DNA of 64,000 nt from Bacteroidales bacterium. Its GTDB lineage: Bacteria > Bacteroidota > Bacteroidia > Bacteroidales > UBA932. Position 1 is the stretch's first letter. Each line of letters starts with the position of its first letter. The notes beneath the pieces were generated by a model. That model was not told where the DNA came from. It saw only the letters and a list, made by a program, of their open reading frames with translations, and searched no databases. The stretch lies in the NCBI GenBank assembly GCA_021371955.1, contig JAJFVD010000009.1, forward strand, positions 31,434 to 95,433, written 5' to 3'. Shown here one piece after another: positions 25,971 through 35,194 of this stretch. The position numbers were made by a program, and so were the translations under genes.

Positions 25971-28121
25971 ATGAGTAACGACCAGGATGAATTTCTTAAA
26001 GAACTCTTAGCTGATTTCCGGATTGAAGCTACCGAACATTATAATTCCATTTTAGAGGGCGTTCTCTTGCTGGAAAAAAACGGGCATTCAAATCCTGACA
26101 AAAGCATCATAGAAAAGGTATACAGATGTACCCACTCTCTTAAAGGTGCCGCAAGGGCGGTTAACCTTTTGGATATTGAGAAACTCTGTATGGCTGCTGA
26201 AACTATTTTCAACAGCCTTAAGAAAGGTGAATCTGTCCTTAGCCCGTCTCTTTTTGACGTTCTGTATAAGGCTCTGGATGTTTTGAAACTGCTGCTTTCA
26301 AACTATGATAAACCAGGGGGAGGCGGAACCAGTATAAACCTTGCACAGGTTATCAGACATCTGGAATTCGTTCAAAAAAGTTCACTTAGCCAGGCTGGAA
26401 GTATAGAAAGCACTGTTCCGGAATTGGCTGATTCTCAGGAGACAGAACCCACTGGAAAAGAGATACAGGAAAAAAATATACCTGAAAAGGAAGATGATAC
26501 AATAAGGATTTCATCCGGCAAGCTAAACCGGCTATTGAGAGAGACCGAAGATTTTGTTATTGTAAAATCGGCTATTGAATTTTACAAAAAGGAACTCGCA
26601 CAAATAAGCTCAAGATACAAAGATGAAAATCTCACTTATATTTATGAAGATATGGTGAGATTTCAGAATATTGCAAACAGAATGGTAGATGACCTTATCA
26701 TCGGCATAAAGTCTACCCTTTTGTCCCCTTTTTCAACAATACTCAATATTGTTCCAAAAATTGTAAGGGACCTCTCCAAAGAGAGCTCCAAAAGCATCTC
26801 TGTGTCAATTAAAGACGACTATTACGAAATTGACCGGAGGATTCTTGAAGAGATTAAGGATCCGATAATCCACCTGATTCGCAATTGCATTGACCATGGT
26901 TTCGAGACTGTAAAGGAGAGAGAGGCAAAAGGTAAACCGTCACAGGGAAATCTAAGCATTACTGTAAGAAAAGAGGCCGACAGAAAAATATCTCTTATTA
27001 TTGAAGATGACGGCAAAGGCATTGATTCGGAGAAGATTTTGAAATCTGCCATTAAAAACGGAATAATTGACGAAAGCCGGTTAGGCAAAATGTCTGAAAA
27101 TGAGATATATTCCCTAATCTTTAAATCCGGAGTTTCATCGAGCGAAATGATAACCGAGATTTCCGGAAGAGGGCTCGGGATGGCAATTGTTGCAGAAAAG
27201 GTTTCCAACCTTGGCGGCACAATAGATGTAAAATCCCGCAGAGGACTTGGGACAACTTTTACAATTACCCTTCCTCAGACTATCGCTACTTTTCGTGGAA
27301 TTATTGTTGTTGTTGAGGGAAAATCGTATATGGTACCTTCAATTTTTCTTGAAAGGGCCGTACTTATTAAACCTCAGGAAATTAAGAGCATTGGAGGAAG
27401 AAATGTTATTACGGTTAATGATACGACAATCGGCTATATTTCCATGAGGGAAGCCCTTGGAGTCGAGAAAATGAAAACAGAGCCAAATTCAGACAGATAC
27501 CTGAATGTAATGATTCTCTCAGTTAATAATAACAGACTTGCATTTTCTGTTGATGAAATACTTGAAGAACAAGAGGGAATAGTTAAGGATCTGGGACCAA
27601 TGCTTAACCAGCTAAAAAAGATTACAGGGGTAACAATTCTGGCAAATGGTGTTATAGTTCCGGTTATAAACATTAATGAAATTATTGGTAAAATATCTTT
27701 CAATTCTCACTATGAAACCGGAGAAGAGAGAGAGATCCAAGCTCTGGCGGGAAATGACCAAAAGAAGATTCTTGTTGTCGAAGACTCAATTACTGTCCGT
27801 ACAATGCTAAAAACAATTATCGAAAACGGAGGATATATAGTCAAAACCGCTTTCGACGGACAGGACGGACTCGAAACTCTGCTAAATGAAAGTTTTGATC
27901 TTCTTGTTACAGACATTGAGATGCCACGGATGAACGGTTTTGAACTGACAGAAAAAGTCAGGGAAAACAGTGCATTTACAGATTTGCCCATAATTTTGGT
28001 GACAACTCTTGATAAGCCGGAGGATAAAAGAAGAGGATTGGAATCCGGAGCAAATGCGTATATTGTTAAAGGAAGTTTTGAAAAGAGCAACCTTATTGAA
28101 ACAATCCGAAGACTGATATAA
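25971..28121 (+). CDS. cheA: CheA-type histidine kinase fused to a receiver domain (WspE position)
   Basis: 716 aa. Hpt domain with phospho-acceptor His55 (CTHSLKGAARAVNL). No clear P2 domain; a charged linker (about 140-185) takes its place. Dimerisation helices, then the HATPase with N box HLIRNCIDHGFE, G1 DDGKGID and G2 SGRGLGMAIV. A CheW-like regulatory domain covers about 430-575. The C-terminal receiver (598-716) has phospho-acceptor Asp648 in VTDIEMPRMNG. CheA-REC hybrids are the WspE architecture; the fused receiver may act as a phosphate sink or as intramolecular relay. Cytoplasmic, bound to the receptor via the two CheW proteins. Confidence 0.95.
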   Translation: MSNDQDEFLKELLADFRIEATEHYNSILEGVLLLEKNGHSNPDKSIIEKVYRCTHSLKGAARAVNLLDIEKLCMAAETIFNSLKKGESVLSPSLFDVLYKALDVLKLLLSNYDKPGGGGTSINLAQVIRHLEFVQKSSLSQAGSIESTVPELADSQETEPTGKEIQEKNIPEKEDDTIRISSGKLNRLLRETEDFVIVKSAIEFYKKELAQISSRYKDENLTYIYEDMVRFQNIANRMVDDLIIGIKSTLLSPFSTILNIVPKIVRDLSKESSKSISVSIKDDYYEIDRRILEEIKDPIIHLIRNCIDHGFETVKEREAKGKPSQGNLSITVRKEADRKISLIIEDDGKGIDSEKILKSAIKNGIIDESRLGKMSENEIYSLIFKSGVSSSEMITEISGRGLGMAIVAEKVSNLGGTIDVKSRRGLGTTFTITLPQTIATFRGIIVVVEGKSYMVPSIFLERAVLIKPQEIKSIGGRNVITVNDTTIGYISMREALGVEKMKTEPNSDRYLNVMILSVNNNRLAFSVDEILEEQEGIVKDLGPMLNQLKKITGVTILANGVIVPVININEIIGKISFNSHYETGEEREIQALAGNDQKKILVVEDSITVRTMLKTIIENGGYIVKTAFDGQDGLETLLNESFDLLVTDIEMPRMNGFELTEKVRENSAFTDLPIILVTTLDKPEDKRRGLESGANAYIVKGSFEKSNLIETIRRLI

Positions 28122-28132
28122 ATTGTATGTAA

Positions 28133-29224
28133 ATGAAATTTACACATCAAACATCCGGGAAAAAAATAAGGGTTTTGATTGTCGACGACTCTCTTATAGG
28201 AAGAAAACTGCTGAGCGGTATTCTTGCAGCAGATCCCATGTTTGAAGTGGTTGCCTTAGCGGAAAACGGAAAACTTGCATACGAAAAAGTTTTGCATTAC
28301 AAGCCGGATGTCGTCAGCATGGATATCAATATGCCTGTAATGGACGGAATAGAGGCTACAAGACATATTATGAGCCAATACCCTGTTCCCGTTGTGATTG
28401 TAAGCAGTATTTACCGGGATATGGAAATTGAACTGGCAATTCAGGAACTGGAAGCCGGAGCAGTTACGATTTTACCTAAGCCATACGGACCGGGCCATCC
28501 CGATTTTTTAAAGTACGCCCAGAAATATAAAAACACTTTAAAACTCATGTCTGAGATAAAAGTTGTCAGGCGCAATTTTACTCATACCAATTCCAGTATC
28601 CAGGCCGGTGTTTTATCCGAAGACAAAGACGGTGCTTCTAAAAATTTATCCTCTTTTGACAAAAATGCAAAAGTTCTTGCGATTGGATCATCTGCCGGCG
28701 GTCCCGAGGGACTAAGAACTATTTTATCTAATATAAATCCTGCATTTCCACTTCCAATACTTTTGGTTCAGCATATAGACCCTAATTTTGCCGATGGCTT
28801 TGCTACATGGCTCAACAGCTTTTCGAAAATTAATGTAAAAATTGCAATTCAGGGTGAGAAAATTAGTCCCGGTAACGTTTATGTCCCTCCGGGAAACAAA
28901 CACATGAAGGTTGACTCAGAAGGGAATATTCTCCTTACATCAGAAAAAACCTATTCTCTGAACCGTCCTTCCATTGATGCCCTTTTTTCCAGCCTTGCAG
29001 ATGTCTATAAGCAAAATGTAATTGCTGTCCTTTTATCCGGTATGGGGAAAGACGGGGCAACAGAACTTAAGAGGTTAAAGGACACAGGAGCATATACATT
29101 TGCTCAGGATGAAGAGAGTTCTCTTGTTTTTGGAATGCCGGGCGAAGCTGTTAAACTTGGTGCAGTTTGCAGTGTTTTGTCTCCGCAAGGAATAGTAAAT
29201 CAATTAAATAATCTTTTTGTATAA
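28133..29224 (+). CDS. cheB: CheB-type receptor methylesterase (WspF position)
   Basis: 363 aa. Receiver domain at 10-130 with phospho-acceptor Asp64 (VVSMDINMPVMDG) and Lys in LPKP. A linker of about 50 residues follows, then the methylesterase domain with the triad Ser187 (IGSSAGGPEG), His214 (LVQHIDPNFA) and Asp307 (LSGMGKDGAT). It removes methyl groups from the receptor for adaptation when phosphorylated by CheA. In Wsp systems the equivalent WspF resets the pathway. 11 bases after cheA and 3 before the next gene. Confidence 0.95.
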   Translation: MKFTHQTSGKKIRVLIVDDSLIGRKLLSGILAADPMFEVVALAENGKLAYEKVLHYKPDVVSMDINMPVMDGIEATRHIMSQYPVPVVIVSSIYRDMEIELAIQELEAGAVTILPKPYGPGHPDFLKYAQKYKNTLKLMSEIKVVRRNFTHTNSSIQAGVLSEDKDGASKNLSSFDKNAKVLAIGSSAGGPEGLRTILSNINPAFPLPILLVQHIDPNFADGFATWLNSFSKINVKIAIQGEKISPGNVYVPPGNKHMKVDSEGNILLTSEKTYSLNRPSIDALFSSLADVYKQNVIAVLLSGMGKDGATELKRLKDTGAYTFAQDEESSLVFGMPGEAVKLGAVCSVLSPQGIVNQLNNLFV

Positions 29225-29227
29225 TTT

Positions 29228-30484
29228 ATGGCGGAAAGTGTAAAATCAATTTTGGGAGACAGATATATTTTAGCTGTTGAAGATTCCCTGGTTCAGGCTA
29301 AAAGGCTGGAGCATTTTTTTGTAAAAAACAATCTCAATTACAATCTTTTTCCAAATGCAGAAGAAGCATTTCAGTTCGCCAAATCCTACCCTCCCGGGCT
29401 TCTTATTAGTGATGTTGTAATGCCGGGCATGGATGGCTATGAATTTTGTAAGGCATTTAAGGCCATCCCCTATCTCGCCGATATTCCGGTTATTCTTTTG
29501 ACTTCGCTTCAGGATTCCCAGGATATTATTAAAGGATTGCAGGCAGGTGCCAACAACTTTATATCTAAACCTTACGACGAAAAATATCTGCTTCAAAGAA
29601 TAGACAACCTCCTGAGCAATCAGTTTATCTCCTCTTCAGAAAGTTCTTCCGGCGGGTTGGATCTTAAGTTCAGAGGCGAAATGTTTCATATTACATCCGG
29701 TAAAAAGCAGATACTTGATTTGCTCCTTTCTGTCTATGAAACAGCAATGCAGAGGAATGAAGAACTTGCATCAACTAAATCCCAACTGGAAAAATCTAAT
29801 GAAGACCTCGTTCAGGCGAATAGCGACCTGGAGTCTTTTTCAAGAACAGTTTCCCATGACCTTAAATCCCCGCTTTCGGTAATAATTGGTTTTGCAAGCA
29901 TTATTCTGGACAAACCCGACAGTGAAATTGGCAGGGAGGAAAGAACATATATAAAGCATATACTTGATTCAGCTAACGAAATGACGCAACTCGTTAAAGA
30001 TTTGCTTGCATTTGCCCAGTCGGGTAAAGTTGATATCAAAGAGGAAGATATCGATTTAAGTTCAATGGCAAACGAGCTTGCAGGGAGTTTATTGTTAAGG
30101 TATCCGGAACGCAAATTTAAAATAGAGATAGAGCCAGGCATGCACACTAAGGCAGATCAGAAAATGGTTCATGTAGTTCTCGACAATTTGCTTGGAAACG
30201 CTCTGAAGTACAGTTCAAAAAGCGAAAATCCAGAGGTTATTTTTGGCCAGAAAGAGTACTTTGGCTCAACACTATATTTTATAAAAGACAATGGTGTTGG
30301 GTTTGATGCTGCAAATGCAGATAAGCTGTTTCAACCCTTCGTTCGTTATCACTCCGGAAGTGAATTTTCAGGTACAGGAGTGGGCCTTTCTACAGTAAAA
30401 AGAATTATTGACAAGCATAAAGGTCAAATTTGGGCCGAATCAGAAATAGGAAAAGGGTCAGTATTTTATTTTACTTTAAACTAA
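29228..30484 (+). CDS. Receiver-histidine kinase protein, likely output of the chemosensory system (WspR position)
   Basis: 418 aa, soluble. N-terminal receiver (13-130) with phospho-acceptor Asp62 (LLISDVVMPGMDGYEF) and Lys114 in SKPY. A coiled linker (about 165-200, alternating ELASTKSQLEKSNEDLVQANSD) leads to HisKA with His210 (SRTVSHDLKSPLS) and a HATPase (LLGNALKYSS, FIKDNGVGFD, GTGVGLSTVKRI). The receiver is the probable target of the upstream CheA; phosphorylation would then tune the kinase part. In Wsp operons this place holds the REC-GGDEF diguanylate cyclase WspR. No DNA-binding output is present, so another response regulator must receive its signal. Confidence 0.9.
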   Translation: MAESVKSILGDRYILAVEDSLVQAKRLEHFFVKNNLNYNLFPNAEEAFQFAKSYPPGLLISDVVMPGMDGYEFCKAFKAIPYLADIPVILLTSLQDSQDIIKGLQAGANNFISKPYDEKYLLQRIDNLLSNQFISSSESSSGGLDLKFRGEMFHITSGKKQILDLLLSVYETAMQRNEELASTKSQLEKSNEDLVQANSDLESFSRTVSHDLKSPLSVIIGFASIILDKPDSEIGREERTYIKHILDSANEMTQLVKDLLAFAQSGKVDIKEEDIDLSSMANELAGSLLLRYPERKFKIEIEPGMHTKADQKMVHVVLDNLLGNALKYSSKSENPEVIFGQKEYFGSTLYFIKDNGVGFDAANADKLFQPFVRYHSGSEFSGTGVGLSTVKRIIDKHKGQIWAESEIGKGSVFYFTLN

Positions 30485-30489
30485 TTGTT

Positions 30490-31251
30490 ATGGGGAATAA
30501 ATTCAAACTTGGACTTGCTCTGTCAGGCGGAGGAGTGAAGGGTTTTGCCCATGCCGGTGCGCTAAAAGCGATGGAGGAGAACGGAATGAGACCTGATGTT
30601 ATATCTGGAACCAGCGCAGGTGCAATCGTGGCAGCATTATATTCCGCCGGTCACTCCCCAAATGAGATTTGTTCTCTTTTCAAAGCAAAGGATTTTAATA
30701 ATTTCGTCGAATTTAACATACCAAAAAACGGACTCTTTGGCATATCCGGTTTTTCTAAATTCCTTAAAGAAAATATTAAATACAAAACTTTTGAAGAGCT
30801 GCCTATTCCGATATTTGTTGTAGCTACAGATTTAGATAATGGCAGAAGTGTTACTTTCTCTTCCGGTGACCTGCATAAAAAAATTGTAGCATCTGCATGC
30901 GTTCCGGTAATTTTTAACCCAATAGAAATTGACGGTATTCATTATGTGGACGGAGGAATATTCAAGAACTTTCCTGTTTCGGTAATAAGAGAAAATTGTG
31001 ACAAAGTTATTGGCATCAATGCCAGTCCAATGACAGCTGAGAGGTATTCAAAAAACATAGTTGGAATTGCAGAAAGAACCTACCATTTTATGTTTCGGGC
31101 AAATACGGTTGAGGATAAAAAGATGTGTGATATTCTTGTGGAAGTAGAAAATGCAATGCAATTCAAGACCTTTGACCTGAAAAAAGTTGATGTGATTTTT
31201 GAAATGGGATATCAGGCAATGAAAAATGCAATTGAAGTAAATAGCATATAA
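30490..31251 (+). CDS. Patatin-like phospholipase (RssA-like)
   Basis: 253 aa, start at 30490 (an upstream in-frame extension runs into the preceding gene). Patatin fold with Gly-rich oxyanion loop LSGGGVKGFAHAG (11-23), nucleophile Ser42 in GTSAG and catalytic Asp154 in DGG, so the Ser-Asp dyad is intact. No signal peptide or membrane span. It hydrolyses acyl chains of lipids; the physiological substrate is unknown. Last gene of the chemosensory unit, 5 bases after the REC-kinase gene. A patatin-like gene next to a response regulator is also known from rssA-rssB of E. coli. Confidence 0.9.
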   Translation: MGNKFKLGLALSGGGVKGFAHAGALKAMEENGMRPDVISGTSAGAIVAALYSAGHSPNEICSLFKAKDFNNFVEFNIPKNGLFGISGFSKFLKENIKYKTFEELPIPIFVVATDLDNGRSVTFSSGDLHKKIVASACVPVIFNPIEIDGIHYVDGGIFKNFPVSVIRENCDKVIGINASPMTAERYSKNIVGIAERTYHFMFRANTVEDKKMCDILVEVENAMQFKTFDLKKVDVIFEMGYQAMKNAIEVNSI

Positions 31252-31267
31252 GCAAAACGCCAATACA

Positions 31268-32866
31268 TTATTTACAGATGGAATTTATTGCATCCATAAG
31301 TTGCTGTTTCATAATAGGCTTTGCAATATATCCGTCGAATCCTGCAGCTCTGATACTTTGTTCGTCATCAGAAAGAGCGTATGCAGTTTGAGCTATAACA
31401 GGAAGACAAGGTCTTATCTTTTTAATCTGTTTGAGAGCGTCGAACCCGTTAAGAATCGGCATTTTGATGTCCATTAATACAAGATCGATAGTATCATCAT
31501 CCCTTACTAAATCTACCGCTTCTTTACCATTGCCGGCCCTGAATATTATATGGTTAAATTTTGAGAGCAGTGCAGACAGGTAAAGGAAATTGGTATCCTC
31601 ATCTTCTGCCACCAAAATTCTCATCGAACTAGTCATATCTTCTGAATTAATTAAATTATCCCCGCTTGCATGAGTTCTGCATCTTTTGCAGATAATGAGC
31701 GGGATAGAAAATTTGAATAAAGAACCTTTGCCGTACTCACTCTCAAGGTCAATCTTTCCACCCATCATCTCGACATATGCTTTTGCAATGGCAAGCCCAA
31801 GACCGGAGCCCCCTCTGTTCGTAGTTTGTTCATTAAGAATTCTGTTGAACCTTTCAAATATCTCCCTGTGATTTTCCCTGTCTATGCCGATTCCGGTGTC
31901 TTTAACAAAGAAATTGATAGACCCGCCCTCACTCATATTGCATTCATACCAAAACTCCACAGAACCAACATCGGTAAATTTCACAGAATTAGAAATGAGG
32001 TTTGTAAGGATTTGTCTTAATTTAACCGGATCTGTTTTTATGTTTTCTGTAAGCCTGACTCTTGGCTGAATATATTTGAGTTCCAGTTTTTTATCTGAAG
32101 GTATTGTTGTTGCAAGACTTTTCTCCACAACACCCATTAGAAGATTTACATCTACCTCTTCCAGATTTGGTGAAATCTGCCCTGTCTCAATCTTGGACAT
32201 TTCAATTATGTCATTAATAAGAGAAAGCAGGTGATTGCCGCTGTTATTTATAATTTCCACATAATTATCTCTCTGCTCGGACTGAAGATCTTCTTCCTTT
32301 AGCAAATCGGAAAAACCGAGAATAGCATTCATGGGGGTCCTTATCTCATGAGAAAGATTTGCAAGGAAAGCTGTTTTAAGCTTGTTGCTGTCTTCGGCCC
32401 TTTCTTTGGCAATATGAAGTTCTATGTTTTTCTGAACAAGGCGCTCTTCGGCCTCTTTTCTTGTTGTTATGTCGGTAATATATCCGTCCAGATACAGAAG
32501 TTTCCCTTTTTCGTCAAAGACTCCTTTACCCTGCTCAAGTACCCATCTTGTTTTCCCGTCCTTTCTAACAATTTTGTATTCTTCTTTAAGCATTCCGTCT
32601 ACCTTAAGCAATGCTTTCCATCTTGAATATAAATATGAGCGGTACTCTTCGGCAATTACTTCGTTAAATGAAATTGCCTTATTGAATTTAAGTTCATCAG
32701 GTGTATATCCCGTAACATCCAGACACTGGTTGCTAACGAAAATCATTGTCCAGTCCTTGTCATTCTTGCACCGGTATACAAATCCGGGCAATACGCCAAT
32801 GATTGTAGCAAGAGTTTTTCTGCTATCATCCAATTCTTCTACTATTAATGCTCCGGAATTTTCCAT
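31268..32866 (-). CDS. PAS-containing hybrid histidine kinase with C-terminal receiver
   Basis: 532 aa, no membrane span, so cytoplasmic. PAS/PAC domain (about 20-140, with GYITDITTRKEAEER at its end), HisKA with His173 (NLSHEIRTPMNAILG), HATPase (TNLISNSVKFTD, VKDTGIGID, GSGLGLAIAKAYVEMMGGKI), a short linker with a CKRC cysteine pair, and a receiver with Asp466 (LVLMDIKMPILNG). The start is set at 32866: a -7 box at 32885-32892 would overlap any longer version. Convergent with the patatin gene, 16 bases apart, so it may belong functionally to the chemosensory locus as a further relay; this is inference. Confidence 0.9.
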   Translation of the reverse strand: MENSGALIVEELDDSRKTLATIIGVLPGFVYRCKNDKDWTMIFVSNQCLDVTGYTPDELKFNKAISFNEVIAEEYRSYLYSRWKALLKVDGMLKEEYKIVRKDGKTRWVLEQGKGVFDEKGKLLYLDGYITDITTRKEAEERLVQKNIELHIAKERAEDSNKLKTAFLANLSHEIRTPMNAILGFSDLLKEEDLQSEQRDNYVEIINNSGNHLLSLINDIIEMSKIETGQISPNLEEVDVNLLMGVVEKSLATTIPSDKKLELKYIQPRVRLTENIKTDPVKLRQILTNLISNSVKFTDVGSVEFWYECNMSEGGSINFFVKDTGIGIDRENHREIFERFNRILNEQTTNRGGSGLGLAIAKAYVEMMGGKIDLESEYGKGSLFKFSIPLIICKRCRTHASGDNLINSEDMTSSMRILVAEDEDTNFLYLSALLSKFNHIIFRAGNGKEAVDLVRDDDTIDLVLMDIKMPILNGFDALKQIKKIRPCLPVIAQTAYALSDDEQSIRAAGFDGYIAKPIMKQQLMDAINSICK

Positions 32867-32884
32867 TGTTCGGATTTCTAAAAA

Positions 32885-32892
32885 CAAATATA
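32885..32892 (-). promoter_or_regulatory. -7 box (TATATTTG) of the hybrid kinase gene
   Basis: Perfect TAnnTTTG match on the minus strand, 18 bases before the ATG that ends at 32866; this decides the start against a TTG at 32887. Confidence 0.55.
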
Positions 32893-32925
32893 ATATTAAA
32901 TTTTTACAATTGCCACAACTAATAA

Positions 32926-33666
32926 TTACGAACTGACAATTTGGACATTCTGCATTTTATTTATAATTTTATGAATAATAAAAGGCTCTGTAACAGCATT
33001 TTCCCAAAAAACAATTGGATTAGAGGCTTCTTTCATGATATATCCTGCAGGATACATAGGATTGCCATAATTCTCAGATATTACAGACAGAATTTTTTCT
33101 TTTTCAGGACCGGAAATGAAAAAATACAGATTTGCAGAATTTAAAATTCCTTTAGCGGTAAGAGCTATTCTTTTCTGACCTGAGTATGGATTTACAGACT
33201 CTTCGTATATTTTATCTGTATTAAGCAAGTGTGTCTGACCCGGGAAAATTGATGAGGTATGTCCATCTGATCCTATTCCCAGTATAACCAAATCAAATCC
33301 TGCAGAATCTTTCCAGAAATCGCGGACAACCTTTCCATATCTCCCTGCCTCGGCAAATGGTTCCTCCTCTCCTTTTATTCTGTGCACACGTGTTTCCGGG
33401 ATAGGAACATTGTCAAGAAGCATTTTTCTTGCAGTTCCATAATTACTTTCAGAATCATCAGGTGGAACGCACCTTTCGTCTACCCAAAAAAGTTCAATGT
33501 TGTTCCAGTCAATTTTATTACGGTATCTTCCTGTCCATAGCCGGAACAGAGACAAAGGACTTGTTCCTCCTGAAATTGCAAGAAGAAAACGGCTATTGGG
33601 TTTTGTGGCAATTTTCTTTTTAATTGCCTGAATGAGAAGACTTGTAAGTTTTTCTGAAGGGTTCAT
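32926..33666 (-). CDS. pgl: 6-phosphogluconolactonase
   Basis: 246-aa DevB/SOL-type lactonase that hydrolyses 6-phosphogluconolactone to 6-phosphogluconate, second step of the oxidative pentose phosphate pathway. Motifs: phosphate-binding LLAISGGTSPLSLF, the family signature FWVDERCVPPDDSESNYG, and ILGIGSDGHTSSIFPG. Start taken as the ATG at 33666, which has AGGAG five bases upstream and lies just after the zwf stop (33677); the frame extends into zwf but only by a TTG. Third gene of gnd-zwf-pgl. Confidence 0.95.
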   Translation of the reverse strand: MNPSEKLTSLLIQAIKKKIATKPNSRFLLAISGGTSPLSLFRLWTGRYRNKIDWNNIELFWVDERCVPPDDSESNYGTARKMLLDNVPIPETRVHRIKGEEEPFAEAGRYGKVVRDFWKDSAGFDLVILGIGSDGHTSSIFPGQTHLLNTDKIYEESVNPYSGQKRIALTAKGILNSANLYFFISGPEKEKILSVISENYGNPMYPAGYIMKEASNPIVFWENAVTEPFIIHKIINKMQNVQIVSS

Positions 33667-33676
33667 ATCTCCTAAT

Positions 33677-35176
33677 TTATAATTCGCAGTATAAATCGGT
33701 ATCAATTAAATTCTTACATGGATTTGTCCAGTTTTTTCCTCCTTCAATGATAGCATTACTCTCAAGCGGCCCCCATGTACCTGCAGGATATCCGTAAAGA
33801 GGAATGGTTTTCGAATTTTTCCACATTTCAATAATGGGGTCAAAAAATGCCCAGCTTGCTTCAACGGCATCGCTTCTTGTAAACAGTACAGACTCTCCGT
33901 TCATGCAGTCTTCAATAAGTTTTGAATAGGCGTCTTCGGATGGCAGCCCTCCAAGTTTGTCATATGTAAACTCCATTGGAACCTGCTTAACATCAAATCC
34001 GCTGCCGGGAACTTTAATGTCGAATTTAAGGACAGCGCCTTCATTTGGTTGTATTCTGATTATAAGCTGATTCTGTTCCGGACATTCCTGCCTGCTGCTG
34101 AAAAGTTTATGCGGGGTGGGCCGGAAATAAACAACTATTTCAGAAACTTTTGTAGGCATTTGCTTTCCTGTTCTGATATAGAACGGAACGCCATCCCATC
34201 TCCAATTTGATACAAACAGCTTTAGCGCAAGAAATGTTTCTGTATGTGAATCCGGATGAACATTCTTCTCTTCTCTGTATCCTTTTATCTTTCTTCCCCC
34301 GTCTCTTTCGGAGGCAATATATTGCCCTCTCACAACACTTGAAGGAATGTCTTCGGGTTTTATTGGAGCAAGCGATTTGTAGACCTTTACAACTTCATTT
34401 CTGAATTCGCTTTCATTAAATGCAACCGGAGGTTCCATTGCCACAAGAGCCAGAAGCTGAATAAGATGATTTTGCACCATATCCCTCAGAGCACCTGTGG
34501 AATCATAAAACCGCCCCCTGTCCCCTATTCCCAGATTTTCCACTGCAGTTATTTCAACTCTTTCTATATAGTTTCTATTCCAGAGAGGTTCAAAAATACC
34601 ATTGGCAAAGCGGAATGCAAGTATATTCTGGACTGTTTCCTTTCCAAGAAAATGGTCAATTCTGTAAATCTGATTTTCTTCAAATGACTCTTTTAAAATA
34701 GAATTTACCCTCTTGGCCGATTCCAGGTCGTAACCAAATGGTTTCTCAACAATAACCCGGCTGTCCTTCGTATTAAGACCCACATTTTTGAGACATCGGG
34801 GGATTATTTCATATAATGACGGAGGAGTAGCGAGATAGTATAAGTAATCCTCCTTTTTACCGGCAATATCCCATAATTTACTCTTAAGAGAACCGTAATC
34901 ATTTATATTTGAAGGATCCATCGCATGATAGAAAATAATAGAAAGAAACTTTTCTATTTGAGATTCATTATGCTCCTCATGAGGCAGAAACAATTTAAGA
35001 CTCTCGTTTATTGACGCCCTGAATGTTTCATTATTATTTTCTGTTCTGCCAGCTGCCAGAATTTTAAAATCATCTGTCAGTCTGCCCTTTTTGAAGAGAT
35101 TGAATAGAGAAGGCATCAGTTTCCTTTTTGTAAGGTCTCCCGATCCTCCGAATATGACCATTATGCTGCTTTTCAT
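33677..35176 (-). CDS. zwf: Glucose-6-phosphate 1-dehydrogenase
   Basis: 499 aa, normal length. Oxidises glucose-6-phosphate to the lactone with NADP+. N-terminal dinucleotide fold with FGGSGDLTKRKLMPSL, the EKPFGYD segment, and the active-site signature RIDHFLGKETVQN with the catalytic His. It lies 18 bases after gnd and just before pgl, so the three enzymes that turn glucose-6-phosphate into ribulose-5-phosphate are made from one transcript. Confidence 0.98.
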   Translation of the reverse strand: MKSSIMVIFGGSGDLTKRKLMPSLFNLFKKGRLTDDFKILAAGRTENNNETFRASINESLKLFLPHEEHNESQIEKFLSIIFYHAMDPSNINDYGSLKSKLWDIAGKKEDYLYYLATPPSLYEIIPRCLKNVGLNTKDSRVIVEKPFGYDLESAKRVNSILKESFEENQIYRIDHFLGKETVQNILAFRFANGIFEPLWNRNYIERVEITAVENLGIGDRGRFYDSTGALRDMVQNHLIQLLALVAMEPPVAFNESEFRNEVVKVYKSLAPIKPEDIPSSVVRGQYIASERDGGRKIKGYREEKNVHPDSHTETFLALKLFVSNWRWDGVPFYIRTGKQMPTKVSEIVVYFRPTPHKLFSSRQECPEQNQLIIRIQPNEGAVLKFDIKVPGSGFDVKQVPMEFTYDKLGGLPSEDAYSKLIEDCMNGESVLFTRSDAVEASWAFFDPIIEMWKNSKTIPLYGYPAGTWGPLESNAIIEGGKNWTNPCKNLIDTDLYCEL

Positions 35177-35194
35177 CTGTTTTTCACAAAATAT

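Noticed and set aside
21996..30484. A classical flagellar chemotaxis operon
   Set aside because: No flagellar gene, no stand-alone CheY, CheD or CheZ; the CheR-TPR, two CheW and CheA-REC point to an alternative-function system.
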